This document shows positions 1 through 12,348 of a DNA stretch of 64,000 nucleotides, piece by piece; the stretch's first letter is position 1; every line of letters begins with the position of its first letter. Source of the DNA: Nymphaea colorata (lineage: Eukaryota; Streptophyta; Magnoliopsida; Nymphaeales; Nymphaeaceae); the NCBI RefSeq assembly GCF_008831285.2, contig NC_045150.1, positions 6,894,001 through 6,958,000 on the forward strand. The letters run 5' to 3'. A program made the position numbers and the translations under genes. The notes under the pieces are model-generated. The model ran no database searches, was not told the origin of the DNA, and saw nothing but the letters and a program-made list of their open reading frames with translations.

Positions 1-945
1 AGCTGCCCAGTCGAAAATCTTCATTTCAAGGGAATTATAGTCCTTGATCATCAAGATGAAGTTTTAAGTAGTGTAAAAACTTTGAGAGCAGCCTTGTACT
101 GTAGTGGGTTTAAGCATACGTCGACTGAGAGAATGGATCGCAAAGGTGATGTTGGGCAATGATTAGATCATCTACGTACATACATGAGCACAGTTGCATA
201 AAATTCTTTGGGATGTTATGTAGATTTAGCAGTATATCACAATCCTAAATAGGAGAAGGGAGAGAGCAAACTAACTTGATACTGATCATCATTTCTTACT
301 TGGATCTAGAAATGCATGAGATGGATGGAATGACAACATTTTTTAATGAATAATTGGGTAAAAAATTTTACATATAGAAACCTAGTAATTCCATTGTGAA
401 AGGACACGTATTGCCTTCAACGGCAGAAAATATTATTAATTTTATGCTTACAGGGTTGCATGATCTATCTTGCCAGTACAACACCAGAAAGGAAAATTAT
501 GTCATGTACATAAATGAAATATGAATTAGTCCAGGATAGAATAGAGGCCAAATGTTATCTGTAAACTATTTCTTTTCCAACATTTTGAATGAAGAAAATC
601 TTGAGAGATTTTCATGACGTTTTGGTGGTGCGTTTTGGATTAGTTTTCCCGGCTGCATGCAATTTCTCTCCATCGATCGACTTCTTCAGAAAGCCGCATG
701 CATCCCGAGAATTTGATTAGTTTATGCATTATTTCTTGATGGAATATTTCTTTATGATATTTCAAAATCAAGATTTAGACCTTTTGTTAATTTATTAACT
801 AATTCTGGTCAACATGAGACGAGCATTAACTTGTTCCAAGAAGTTAACTAGAAACACCTAACGTTCAAATCGGTGCCTCAACTATCCATTTCCCTTCTCT
901 AATAAAGGAGGCATACACACCTGCTGGAGCCGATTAAAATAAATT

Positions 946-1007
<62 letters not shown>

Positions 1008-1008
1008 C
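1..1008. other. Gene-free sequence, left edge
   Basis: AT-rich, no supported exon. It ends in a (TA)n/(GA)n compound microsatellite (about 951-1006). Confidence 0.6.
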
Positions 1009-1168
1009 ACAGTAGTGGAGCCAGAAATTTTTTATGGTGAGGTACTCATTCAATACCTTTAATTTGTAGGGCGTTTATATATATAACAATCAAATATATC
1101 AAAATTAACATATATATCAAACTAATTTTGTGAGGCTGGTGAGCCACCATTTGGCTTCGCCACTGAGA
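1009..1168. mobile_element. MITE-like element with GTGGNGAAGCCA inverted ends
   Basis: The left end CAGTAGTGGAGCCAGAAA and the right end GGCTTCGCCACTG are imperfect inverted repeats of the CAGTGGCGGAGCCA type often seen in plant hAT-like MITEs. Target duplication is obscured by (GA)n flanks. Confidence 0.5.
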
Positions 1169-1844
1169 GAAAGAGAAAAAAAAGAAATTGATAAAAAGCA
1201 AACACTTAGGTTAAGGATAAAAACCAGACCCATTGATCTTTCGTAAAAAAAACTATTGTAAATATAATATAAACATCTTAATATGTTTATAAAGACTATT
1301 TTGATGCAAAACATGTGTCTATTCAAGTTGTTTTAATGCAAAATGTTAATTTTTTTTTATCATCATGCTATGAGGGCTGTTCATTTTTTCTTATTATAAA
1401 AATATCATGAAAGTCTAATAAATTATCAACTTAGTATATGTTTTGCATCAACCCAATTTCAATTTTAAGATCATATTAATAAGATTAGATTGTAAAAAAA
1501 AAACATTTTAAAAATCAAAATCAAGGGGTCTAGTTTTTATTCCTAACCTAGGTGTCTGGTTTTCATGAAAAGTTATCTTACCATAGTGTTCGGTATGTTG
1601 CCATGTTGAGCCCGCAAACTCCACCATGGAATACTAGGCTCACTGCCCATGTCTCACCAATAAATCAGGCATCAATTGACATGTTAATTTATTCCTCTAA
1701 AGGGTTACTTGTCATTAGGAATATTGTGTAAGTATTTTATTAATCTGTCCTAAAATTAGGTTGGATTTGTGAAACAAATATTTGAGAATAAATATTTATT
1801 AATCTAACCTCAATTTTGAGAAGAAAATTCATGGGTATTCTTAA

Positions 1845-2330
1845 TGTCAAACAATTCCTAAGAAGCTGTTTGACACATATTGTTACTGTCCAATGATTCT
1901 GCTCCAAAATTTAAAGTAGATCTATAAAATGTTATGTTATAAAGTTTCATGAATCTACCTTAATTTTTTAACAGTTGCACTAGACAATAACAATTTGTTA
2001 TTAGTGTCAAACAACTTCTAAAGGATCAATTGGTTATTCTAACAGTGACATAATAATATTTTATGAACCTATCACAAAAATTACAGCAAGCCGACGAGAA
2101 CCATTAAAATAAGTTCATGATGTTACTGTTAGATTAGCCAAATGACCCCCAATATACTAGCATTTGACTTTGATTTTACAACAGCCCAATAATATTTCAT
2201 GAACCTGTCACAAAAATTAGAGCAAGCCGACGAAACACTAGAACTATTAAAATAAGTTCATGATGTTACTGTTAAATTAGCCAAACGAACCCCAAATATA
2301 CTAGCATTTTGACTTTGATTTTACAAAGCT
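1845..2330. mobile_element. Cluster of PIF/hAT-like MITEs with a tandem copy
   Basis: A first element (about 1858-2022) has ends TAAGAAGCTGTTTGACAC and, inverted, GTGTCAAACAACTTCTAAA. A second (about 2022-2152) has GGATCAATTGGTTATTCTAA against TTAGATTAGCCAAATGACCC. The interior and right part of the second is repeated as 2052-2187 and 2188-2326, about 90% identical by eye. Confidence 0.55.
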
Positions 2331-2470
2331 GGGGCAGACTTGTTCTGGCGAATCCTACAGTATGACTGCAGTTATATTAATCAGAGCAATCGTGATTTCG
2401 TGAATACCTAGTCTTTTCTACATCAATAATATTATATATTCTAATGAGCAGGTGGTAGGGAAATGCGTCT

Positions 2471-2508
2471 CACTGTTCTTTTGAGGAGGAGGAAACAAAA
2501 GAACAGTG
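2471..2508. repeat. 12-bp perfect inverted repeat, 14-nt loop
   Basis: CACTGTTCTTTT pairs with AAAAGAACAGTG. There is no U-run or gene end nearby, so its role is unknown. Confidence 0.75.
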
Positions 2509-2814
2509 CTCTGTTTGATTACTGCACACTTTTCATGCGGCCGCATCTTTGAATGTTGGTATCCCTACATGGTTGCCTATGATTGCCTGCGACCTTGTGA
2601 CAACGGACTCTCGTCATTCATCAACAGGGGATGATTTAAAGCTCTCAACGGACGGAACAGCGGAATAATGCTCCACCCGCCGGTAAACCGACAGCTGATC
2701 GGCGGATGAGATGTAACGGGTAGTTGGTTGGGCCAACCAAAACGTTGAAAGTGAGAAGACGGTATCCTCTTAATAATAATACAGCTAGCGTTTAACTAGG
2801 AATTTCATGAAAAA

Positions 2815-3200
2815 ATCGAATATTTAAAAAAAAATTAACATCCAAATAAGAAATCAGATCGAGTTCAGATTTAAGAAGTGAGATCTGATCAGACTCAGAT
2901 TCGCATTTGGAGATACATAAATATTGGTTCGGATTTGGAGATACATAAATATTGGATCGGATTTGGTTTTAAATAAATATTATACATTCAGTGCTCCCAT
3001 ATCATGAAAATCGACCACAAAATTCAGAAGCGGATTTGGATATGAATGTAAAAATTGGATTTGGATCAGATTTGAAATGTGAAATCTGGTTTTGGATTTG
3101 GATTCAGATTCAGATGTGACTTTCTTCATCCAAATAATCCGAGTATATGAATATATGGTCAAGAGTATATGTTATTCGAATCTCATGTATTGACATCCTC
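2815..3200 (-). mobile_element. hAT-like non-autonomous element, GGATTTGGAT-rich, copy 1
   Basis: The body has repeated GGATTTGGAT and CAGATT phrases and GGAGATACATAAATATTGG twice (about 2909 and 2937). The right side reads ATTGACATCCTCCC, the reverse of the AGGGATGTCAAT end at 35.46 kb. The left end is unclear. Confidence 0.45.
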
Positions 3201-6200
3201 CCTTGTCAATGTCACTTCTCCTCCGTGGAATACCTGCTGGTTGCACTGTGCATGTGGGTGGCGCCGTTACCTCCATTTTGTGTTTGCTTTTTGTTTGTTT
3301 CCTAGGGAGGCACCAAATTTCTTCATGCTAAAGTAATATTAGAGGTGAAACGTATCTGCTAAATAGTAAAGAGAATTGAGTGGTTATCTATTTCTTCACA
3401 ACTAGAGTGGCCAGTTGATTCAGTGAGGGCCGATAGTATAAGCATCAGTTTCGATCAAACACCGATACACGCAAATTAAGTTTGGTGGCCTTCACCATTC
3501 TCTCTTATAATCGTCAATTGCTTGGAAAATAGGGAAAACAAATTAGTTGTAGGATCAACCAAACCCTTGTTGCTTCAACTATTATGGCACTCATCGTTGA
3601 TATTCGACTTCCACCATCCATGTGAATGCTTGATCTCTATCTTCTAAAACCTACATTAGTTAATTTTCTTGTGGGGAGCTTCAATGAATGGAGTACTGGC
3701 CCTTTGTGGCTCAATTTGTTAAAGGTAATATGAATCATACACGTCCCATATCTAGAATTACAGATCGGACTGCAGAAACTGGAAATGACCGGTGAAACTA
3801 ATGGCCAGAGTCAATGAAGATCCTAAATTAACGGATCTTGTTAATCTTAGCTGATGCGTAACGCTGTCTCTCCTTCTCTGTTGATGTACAAATAAATAAA
3901 GGGCCTGCTCGCTTGTATCTTTGCATTAAGAAAAATTGAAGGGAAAGGAGTAAACACGATCCGTAGACGTAAGCCTTTGTAGGCTTACTTGTCTCGTTTT
4001 GTTTTGTCTCTTACCTTTTACACAATCGGTTGGTAAGTTAGGTGATTAAAGTTGAGTTTTGTTTCTTTTCTTTCATTATCTTGGTTTTAGAGAGGTTGAA
4101 TTCTTGTTTTCTGTGCTTGTGATATTCTTCAGTAGTATGTATTACTTCTCAATATTTTTATGCATATGTTACGGAGACAATTGACTTCTTTACCAGCTTG
4201 TGTCCACGTGCTTGTGCTTGCTTAATGCGATTAAACCCAAGTTAAAGTTTTTTATTTCGTCGGCGCAGAAAGAGAGAGAGAGAGAGAGAGAGTTGCAAGG
4301 CCAAAGTCTGTAATTCTGTACAAGTTTTATTTATGAAACATTAAGAGTTTAAGTTTTAAAACTTAAGTGGCACCCGTATATAAATAAGTAAAAATTTAAG
4401 GAGGCATAAACATACAAATATAGTTCGACTACTGAGTAAAAGCTGTCCTTAAGGGTTGTTCGGCAATAGGAACACTGATTATTCTGTGGTATTTTGGACA
4501 TGGCTGCCGGTCACACTCTGTTATCAACGTAGGAATGTGCAGTGAATCACAATTTGAGCCATTCATGCCGACTCAGTTATTAGCGAAGCTGAGGGGCAAA
4601 CTCATTCAGTTCAAGCTAAGTAAAGTGTACTCACGTAATCTCGAGCAGGGTGGTTAGAATTATACTACATGTATGACATCTTTCAAGGTATTATGGTTAG
4701 TACAGTATGGTGGTGTCTTTGTTGGTTTAAAATCTTTTGGTAAATCAAAACTATTCAAATTGGCTCAAAATAATTAAGCCTAGCTGAACTTGAGTCAAAG
4801 TTGAGCTATCTTGCGTTACGTTTGTATGGAGCTCGAGGAAAATGAAAGGATTACAAGGAATGGAAATTAAGGAAAGGAAAAGAAATGAAGAGTCCAATGA
4901 TGGAGACTAAAAGGAAATGAACTAAAGGAAAGAAAAAGTAATGATATAACTTAGTTTACAATATTATATGTATATATACACACCCCTAACACCTTTGATT
5001 TCGATTGTAATAACTCTCTTTCACTGGATCACATTCGCTTTTACCCTCGTTCCCCTCTCTCTCTACAATAAGAGAGCAACATTGAATAATATGTTCACCA
5101 ATCGTAAGCTACCCCCCAATGATTTTTTTTAACCAGATAATTGGGATAAAAAATAGATGTTTACTATATAGGCACTCCAATTTTTTTCTTCAAAAACAAG
5201 TTAATTACGAGCAATGTTTGCTAAATAACATGTTGGGCAGTCGCAGATCGGGAAGGTGTTCATGTTTTTCGTTTTTTAAAAAAAAGAATTGTTGATTTAC
5301 AATGCGCGTCCATGCGAAAACCACACAGAAAATATGTGACCGGCAAAAAGAAAAGAGAGAGAGAGAGATTTGGAGTATTTTTAGGATTTTTCAAAGCGAA
5401 ATATTGTTTATTTTAGACTTTTTAACTTCTACTACTTTCTTTTGTCCTTAATAAGGGGCATTTTAATCATTATGCCTTTCAATGCATATTTTTTTGTGCA
5501 TAAGGCGGTGCATATAACAAGCTTTGATTAATTATAGTAAATCAATGAACTTGATTTCATCATGTACCCGATCGAGCAATCCATAACCTCAATTATTGTC
5601 AATTTAAGGTACACGGCATTATTTTATTTCAATAATAATGTGCTAGAGTGCACCTATAACGAAAGGGCTACTTCCCCCAACCACCACATAATTACCAAGT
5701 TTTTTAGACGATATCTTTTGCAAGTCTTAAAGCAAAAGATACGGCAGGTAGATTTAAGCACCAAGAAAAAATGTGTGCGGTTGGCTTGTTTTGATGTTGC
5801 TAACCAGAGTTAACATTGTCTTGCAGCAAAAGTGTTCATCGATGTAGTCCAAAAACCAAAGTTGGTCGGGTAAAATACTGTGGTTTGGTCCGATGGAACA
5901 CAAAAGCTTGCTTGAGAGCAAAGATCAAGTGCTTTTGTGTGAATGACATTTTTGCAACCACATTTCTCTTCATGCTTGTCCGAGAGACTTGTATGTTTTG
6001 ATTACTAAGCAATATATGATAATATTGGAGGCTGGTAATCAGATGAGTTAACAAAAGGTGTAAGGTATCCGCTCAAATGATTTCATGTATAGCGTGATTC
6101 TTTGTTCAGATCATGTTCAGGTCTTCTTCAATCAAACTTTAAAAGTCTCTAGATTACGATTAGAATCTAAACTAGAGATGGGTTCAGTATAGGGTTTTGC

Positions 6201-7116
6201 TAATTAATACATTGACATTGGAGCCTCGATCTGAATCGGGTCTGGGACATCCAAAAACCATGAAATAATAGTCCTGAACCAGATTCACCCCATTTTCCAA
6301 ACTATTGAAAGTTTTAACAGATTGATTCTAGATTCTGTCCCGTTGGATGAGCAGTGCAACTGCCAACTTTGAATTTCAAGAAGTTCAACATTATTTTGTT
6401 GGAGCAGGATTCACATTATGAAAAGTTGTTTCCTCAAAGAGATGGAATTTTCATTTGGCAACCATGCTTCTTATTCCATAAGAAAACACACGCCAAGTGC
6501 CTAGTTCTTCCGGGAATGAACTTCACAATGAATGAAGGAATCACAGAACACACAGAAAAACAACCAAAGAAAAAAATTACAAAGAAGGGCTCGACTGTGA
6601 AACAAGTTCTAGCTTTTCAAAATCGAAGCTGGTTATATGCACTCTCTTGGTACACAAAAAAATTGGGCAGAACACTTAAGTTTAAAAAAAAAAAGGAAAA
6701 TCTTTTTGTAAGGGTAGAAAACTATAATAAAAGGGCTATAAAAAAGAAACGTTTCTTCTTAAAAAGTCTTCAAAATATCATAGTTCCACTTTTGGTGCGT
6801 ACATGCTGCTGCACCAGGATCGTGCACATAACTGTCTCTCATAATTAATGGTGCATGCATTCATGAAAAATGTTGGAGTTGGAGCTCGTAAAGTCCAGAT
6901 TTGCCCTGTCCCAAGATCCAGCTCAATTTTATTTAAGTTAATGGATTCAATTACATCAAACTTGTTATTTTCTAGTTCGTACCCTTTAAGGGATTCACCT
7001 TCACCATCTTGTTTATTGTTACTTCGTAGAAAAATCCTCTTTGTGTGGACCCATTGAACAAGTATCCTTGTCTTGGAGAAATAACCACGACTGAGGTGCA
7101 GTCTTGGAACTACATC
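3201..7116. other. Gene-free sequence upstream of the BAHD gene
   Basis: No supported coding region. It holds (GA)n tracts at about 4268-4291 and 5355-5368, a GAGCTCGAG-style repeat at about 4550-4830, and an unexplained open frame at 6354-6848 with lysine-rich, low-complexity content. The last few hundred bases should include the BAHD promoter. Confidence 0.5.
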
Positions 7117-7123
7117 TATAAAT
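7117..7123 (+). promoter_or_regulatory. TATA box of the BAHD gene
   Basis: TATAAAT lies 98 bases before the BAHD start codon and is followed by a pyrimidine-rich (CT)n leader at about 7159-7192, a common arrangement for a plant core promoter and 5' UTR. Confidence 0.55.
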
Positions 7124-7152
7124 TCTCCTCAAAGTGCAATCTCGTCTCCACA

Positions 7153-7183
<31 letters not shown>

Positions 7184-7214
7184 TCCCCTCTCTCTCTGTG
7201 CTCTGTGTCCGACA

Positions 7215-10200
7215 ATGGCTATCAATGGCTGCCTGATGTCTGAATCAAACACTGGTTACTTCTCCGTCCTTGTCAAGAGCAGAGAGGTGATCACCGCAGA
7301 GCTGCCGCTTCCGGAGATCTGGCTTCCGCTCTCCAACCTTGACCTGCTGCTTCCTCCCATAGATGCTAGCATCTACTTCATTTACAGGAAGCCGAGCAGC
7401 AAGCCTGACCTTTCCTTTGGCTCAGCAGTTGAAATTCTCAAGAAGTCTCTCGCTAAGGTCCTAGTCCACTACTACCCACTTGCAGGTGAGATGATCGCCA
7501 ACTCCAACGGCGAGCCGGAGCTTCTGTGCAACAACACCGGCGTCGAGTTCATTGAGGCTCATGCAGACATAGAGCTCAATGGTCTCAAGCTCCATGACCC
7601 AGACGCGACGGTGCAGGGGAAGCTTGTACCTGCGAAGGCACGAGGAGTTCTCTGTGTTCAGGTGGATCTCTCATCATTCACGTCAACCAGTTACCAGATT
7701 TCAATTCTTCTTTTCTCCAAAAATCGTATGATTTTATTTGAGTTTTAATCCGGTAAATAATTTTCCTTTCCTTCTTTTGTACGTGAATGAAAATTGTTCT
7801 TGAAGTCAGAGACCTGGTTTTTCCGTCCAATCTACGGTTAGCTTCCGGCGAATGTAAAACTCAGAAGTGAAAGCCCTCATGCCCAAGAATTTTCCACAAT
7901 ATTAAGCGCAGGGAGGCTCTGTCTGAAATGGGGCCATACTGATTACTAGCAATCCAAGCAATCAGGATCCCTCCTTTTCTTGTGTTCTAGGACGAAATAA
8001 GTTTGTTATTTTAGATTGCCCGTTCTGATCTGTTGTTGTTTTGTGAGTTTTAGATTGCCCGTTTTTCAAGATTTTCCGGAGAGTGAGATATATGAATGGT
8101 TTTCCTTGTGTCAAAAAACTCTTCGGCGCGATTTACTTTGCTTTACTCCCCTGAAAAAGACAAGAGTTGATGCTTCAATTTGGGAAGAAGTGTTTCTATT
8201 AAATTTATACCTGGGCTGTCATTAAGGAAAGGTTGGTAAACGGTTTAAAGAAATGAAATTTGACTACGTCGGAAACGGTTCTCCTTTTTCTTCGTGTAAC
8301 TTTTCCACTTTTCCTTCGTCATTTTTTCCAATCCACCGGTAACCCAATCAACTTTTATGTCCACCCTTTATGGACTTAAAAGAAAATCGACTCATATTAA
8401 GCATTTTCTTTGTAAAATGCTTAATATGCAGTTAACATTCCGGATTCATTCTGAAATTATGCTGGCTTTTCTATAACATTAATATCAAGATCTCAGGCGT
8501 CAAGTGTAACTACTTTCGTCTTGTCTGAAAAACTTGATAGTTTTTGTGGTCGTTATCCAGTGAAAAAGTGATTAATGTGGTTCTAATTTACGGAGAATTA
8601 TATATGTTCCTCTAATGAAGGATTAATATCAAAGACATGCTTAGGTTGGCTGCCTGAATCAAGGTACGTATGTATCATGCAAAATCAGCACTTAAACTAA
8701 TGTTTTTTTTTTCTTTTGGAATCTCTACCGTGTTTTTCTACTTTACTAAAAGTTCATCCTTTCGTCTAAAATATTTAATATGAGTTTCTTAGGCAGGTAT
8801 ATTTCTTAATTGGCTATTGTCTTACTCCTTGTAGGGCAGAATTGTCAATATTCAAGGGGTTCGATACTACCAAGAATTATCAATATTCAAGGGGTTCGAT
8901 ACTACCAAGAATTACAATATTCACGCATGAATAATTAGCATCTCTCGTGTTTCCAACATGAGGACCCCTTTCCAAAGCAAAAAATTGACTAGCTTTTTAT
9001 AATCACTCAGCCATCTAATCAAAGTTATTTGATTCAAATCAAAATCATATTTAAGAGAAAACATGAAGAAAAATGTGATGTGTATATTCGTCATTTAGTA
9101 TTAGTTAACATTTTTTTCTCATTGTTTTTTTCTCAATCATTCGTTGTTTCATTTGAATGGCTCTAATGGTGGGTAACTCTAAATAACTAGAGTCATCCTT
9201 CAATCACTCTTCAAGGGTGATCCCTTCAAACAATTTATTATTATCACTTAAAAGCATCCATCAGAAAATGGCCATGGCCATATGTTGTTGACACTAGAGT
9301 GAAACCGAATTGTATCAGGGAACAGAGATGCCTTCGTTAGTGTTTCTGTTCTTGGCTAAAGTAGCCAAACAACTCAAGACTACTTTCTATATATTACAGA
9401 GAGAGAGAGAGTACTCGGATGCATCTTTTTGTATATATATATATATTAATATGTAGGAGATATGATGCTACTATAGATCAAATAATTAACAATATCTGAG
9501 GCCATCAGAAGACAGTAGTCACAACTATCAAATAACGTATGAACTAAGAAGCCAAAATCCTCCTAGACAGCAAATACTAGAAGAAAAGGGGAACAAACGG
9601 ATGTTGTTGCAGCGGCCGTGTCTGTGTTTGATTTCCCTGATCTGTTGGGCACTTGATTTCTTGCAACTCACAGTTAATGACTTAATGGTTGAACCCCCTG
9701 CCGGGAGCAGGTGACCAAACTCAAGTGCGGAGGCATCGTCGTTGCTTGCACTCTGGATCACCGGATCGCCGACGCCTACTCCACCAACATGTTTGTGGCC
9801 GCATGGGCCCAGGTGGCCCGCACCAACTCCCTCACCTTCATCCCCAACTTCCGCCGCTCCCTCCTCAGCCCCCGCCGTCCCGCCGCCTCCTACGACAAGT
9901 CTCTGGACAACATGTACGTCCCCATCGCGTCCCTCAATCCCCAGGAGGCCATGTGCGAGACCTCGCCGGACCAATTCATCAGCCGGATCTACCACGTCCG
10001 CGCCGGCGACATGGACCAACTCCAGGACCTATCCTCCACCAACGGGACCAAGAGAACCAAGCTGGAGGCGTTCAGCGCGCTTCTGTGGAAGTTGATAGCG
10101 AACGCCAGCGACGCCGAGAGCTGCCGCCTGGGCATCGTCGTCGACGGTCGGTCTCGCCTGAGCGACAGCCCGAAATCGGCACTCTACGGCTACTTTGGCA

Positions 10201-10661
10201 ATGTTCTCTCGATCCCATTTGGGGAGGCCAGCGTCAAGGACCTTAAGAGCAAGCCGCTGGGTTGGGCCGCAAAGAAGGTGAACGAGCTTCTGGGTTTCGC
10301 CACGAACGAGGAGCATTTCCAGGGGCTGATTGACTATGTCGAAGGGCAGAGACCTAACCCCATGATGACGAGGGTTTACTACAGAGGGGCCAACGATGGG
10401 CCGGCCATTGTGGTCTCTTATGGAAGGCTCTTTGATGCCTCTAAGATTGACTTTGGTTGGGGCCTTCCGTTCCTTAGCTCGGGGCACTTCCCTTGGGGAG
10501 GGGACGCTAGATACGTGCTGCTGCTTCCGAGCCCTGTGGGAAACGGAGACTGGATTGTTTACATGCACCTCTTCAGGCACCAGCTGCATGACATAGAGAC
10601 GGTGGAAGGGGGCATACTTCAGCCTCTTACCGTGCAACACCTCACCCCTCAGGAAGTTTGA
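7215..10661 (+). CDS. BAHD acyltransferase, coniferyl alcohol acyltransferase-like (HCT-type clade), complete
   Basis: Two exons, 7215-7661 and 9711-10661, joined in phase 0, encode 465 aa; BAHD enzymes usually have 430-460. These cytosolic enzymes move an acyl group from acyl-CoA to an alcohol or amine. The catalytic HxxxD motif is HRIAD at residues 166-170 and the structural DFGWG motif is at 396-400, both intact. The N-terminal half carries LSNLDLLLPP, LAGEM and GEPELLCNN, and exon 2 opens with TKLKCGGIVVACTLDHRIAD. From memory, this resembles petunia coniferyl alcohol acyltransferase, which makes coniferyl acetate for eugenol-type volatiles, more than true HCT. The donor follows a Gln codon, the conserved intron site of many BAHD genes. 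I chose the Met at 7215 because it lies just after a CT-rich leader and a TATA box. The exact substrate cannot be read from the sequence; a shikimate or other hydroxycinnamoyl acceptor remains possible. Confidence 0.9.
7662..9710 (+). other. BAHD intron (2,049 bp)
   Basis: It begins GTGGATC after CAG and ends GGGAGCAG before GTGACC, phase 0. It is much more AT-rich than the exons. It holds a 35-bp tandem repeat near 8838-8923, a repeat-family segment at about 9000-9240, and a small (GA)n/(TA)n stretch near 9400-9446. No second gene is visible. Confidence 0.85.
8838..8923 (+). repeat. 35-bp tandem repeat inside the BAHD intron
   Basis: A unit starting AGAATT and containing CAATATTCAAGGGGTTCGAT occurs at 8838-8872 and again at 8873-8907 with one base difference. 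A third, partial copy begins at 8908. Confidence 0.85.
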
Positions 10662-10924
10662 GAAGAAGAGGAAGAAAAAACCTGCAGAAAAATATTGTAT
10701 TTCTGATATAAGTATTGTTTCCTACGAGCGTATAAGAAATATTATGATTTCATGCGTGACTGGCAGCGGCTTCATCATGAGGTTGTACAATTGTAAGCAT
10801 ATTCTTAATTGTTTGTGGTGGCTGGTTCATGTTTGTATTTGCATTATGCATACATTGAATTTCCATTCTGTGGTAGTGCCATAGTAGGTAGTTGATTATT
10901 GTAGATTTAATGCATGATTACAAA

Positions 10925-10930
10925 AATAAA
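10925..10930 (+). terminator. Possible polyadenylation signal of the BAHD gene
   Basis: AATAAA lies about 265 bases after the stop codon, in AT-rich sequence. Plant poly(A) signals are loose, so the real cleavage site could be nearer the stop. Confidence 0.35.
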
Positions 10931-11539
10931 GGGTTTTCTTTTTCTTATTGTTCAGTGGTGATCGGCGGGAGGTAATCGAGAGATCCATCCATGTCTTATT
11001 GCTATGGCCGCCTTCTATTTAAGTGTTCTAAATCACTCCCCGACGCTAAATTTGTAAAACTAGAACTGTTCTTCAGCGCAGCTTAACAAGTCGTGTTAAG
11101 GAACAAAGAAATTAAAGACATCATTTAACATCATGTAGCATGAATAGCAGGTATTGCTTAAATGATGCCAACCCATTTCAGTAAGAACATGTCTACTAGG
11201 TATTGTTCAAATAATCTAAATGTTCATGATTTACTTATGTCTTTTAGAAAATAAGGCACCAGTTAGGACACCCTCAATGTCCCCCTAAGCACGGGCCAAG
11301 TCAAAAATTCTAGCTAAGGGGCACTTGTTATAAAATTTTAACAGTTTAAGATGCACCAACATGTATAAAAATAAGCATTTTTGCGTGTCTTAATAAGTAA
11401 TTATTGAGAATGGAAAGGCTTATCCGATACAGCAGTTGTCTTTGTCGTGACCTTATTGCCTAGTTTGTAGCGATATTGATTTCATATTTTGGTATCTTGT
11501 GTAAGGTTGCCTTTTATCTTTTGTGCGGTTGCACTTTAT

Positions 11540-12160
11540 CGGTACCACCTCTTGTGGAAAGCCAAGTTCAATCCAGCGTAGAGACCGTTCTACCGTGTAC
11601 GTAGGCCATTACAGCTGAACCATGTTAGTTTTGTGTGTTTCGCCTCTTTTCTTTGTTTCTTCATTATCTCACGCTTAGTTCCTTCAATGTTTCTACATAA
11701 TATTAGAGCGCCTTTACTTTGTCAAAGTCGATTGCTGATTCTTCCTGATCCTCATCAGTATAGTGGAATGCTCATCAGTACAGTTGAGCATTCCACTAGT
11801 AGCACAGGGTTGTCGAGAAGACTGCCGTTCAGGAGCAAACAAATCCAGCAAACAAAATCACGTCTGTTCTCTTGAAAGGCTCCAACTATTGGTCGAGGTC
11901 AGCTATTGTTATGCCTTAGTGGCAAATCCAAACTGGAGTATGTTACCGGCGATTCTCAGACCTGATGAAAATGACTCATCATATGAAGAATGGACATCAA
12001 ACAATCATCTGGCTAGACACGGGGCTTCTTCTTTGCTGAAATGGCGGAGTAGATTTGGAAGAACGCAAAAGATTTATACAGCCAACAAAAATGATATTGT
12101 TAGAATGTTTCCTTTGTTCAAGAACATTAAAGAGATAAAAAAACAGTGGTAGACGTCCCT
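11540..12160 (+). mobile_element. Ty1/copia remnant: LTR 3' part, primer site and gag start
   Basis: TACCACCTCTTGTGGAAAGC to about 11698 matches a second copy at 21.07-21.27 kb. A primer-binding-like TAATATTAGAGCGCC follows the LTR end TTTCTACA. Then gag begins in a broken frame: NKITSVLLKGSNYWSRSAIV near 11846-11910, a standard copia gag opening, and SSYEEWTSNN further on. Frameshifts and stops show that it is dead. Confidence 0.6.
11763..11798. repeat. 12-bp perfect inverted repeat in the copia remnant
   Basis: AGTGGAATGCTC and GAGCATTCCACT flank a 12-nt loop, just after the primer site of the 11.5 kb copia remnant. Confidence 0.75.
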
Positions 12161-12296
12161 TAAATGCAGTTTAGTTGCAAGGACAAGTATTCTTATGAAC
12201 AAGTTGTAATTTTATCCAGCGTTTTGATTATAAGGACAAAATTTTCAACTTATCTTGTCTGTGGTTTGTTTAAATAAGTAGACAGACAACACATGT

Positions 12297-12302
<6 letters not shown>

Positions 12303-12347
<45 letters not shown>
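12303..12347. repeat. Compound (CT)n(AT)n microsatellite
   Basis: A perfect CT run passes directly into AT repeats. The same order is seen at 44.9 kb. Confidence 0.9.

Positions 12348-12348
<1 letters not shown>

Noticed and set aside
6354-6848. 164-codon frame upstream of the BAHD gene
   Set aside because: Lysine-rich low complexity from A-runs, no domain, no promoter or splice context.
9528-10640. Minus-strand and alternative plus-strand frames over the BAHD second exon
   Set aside because: A GC-rich exon gives open frames in other phases; only one frame carries HRIAD and DFGWG.
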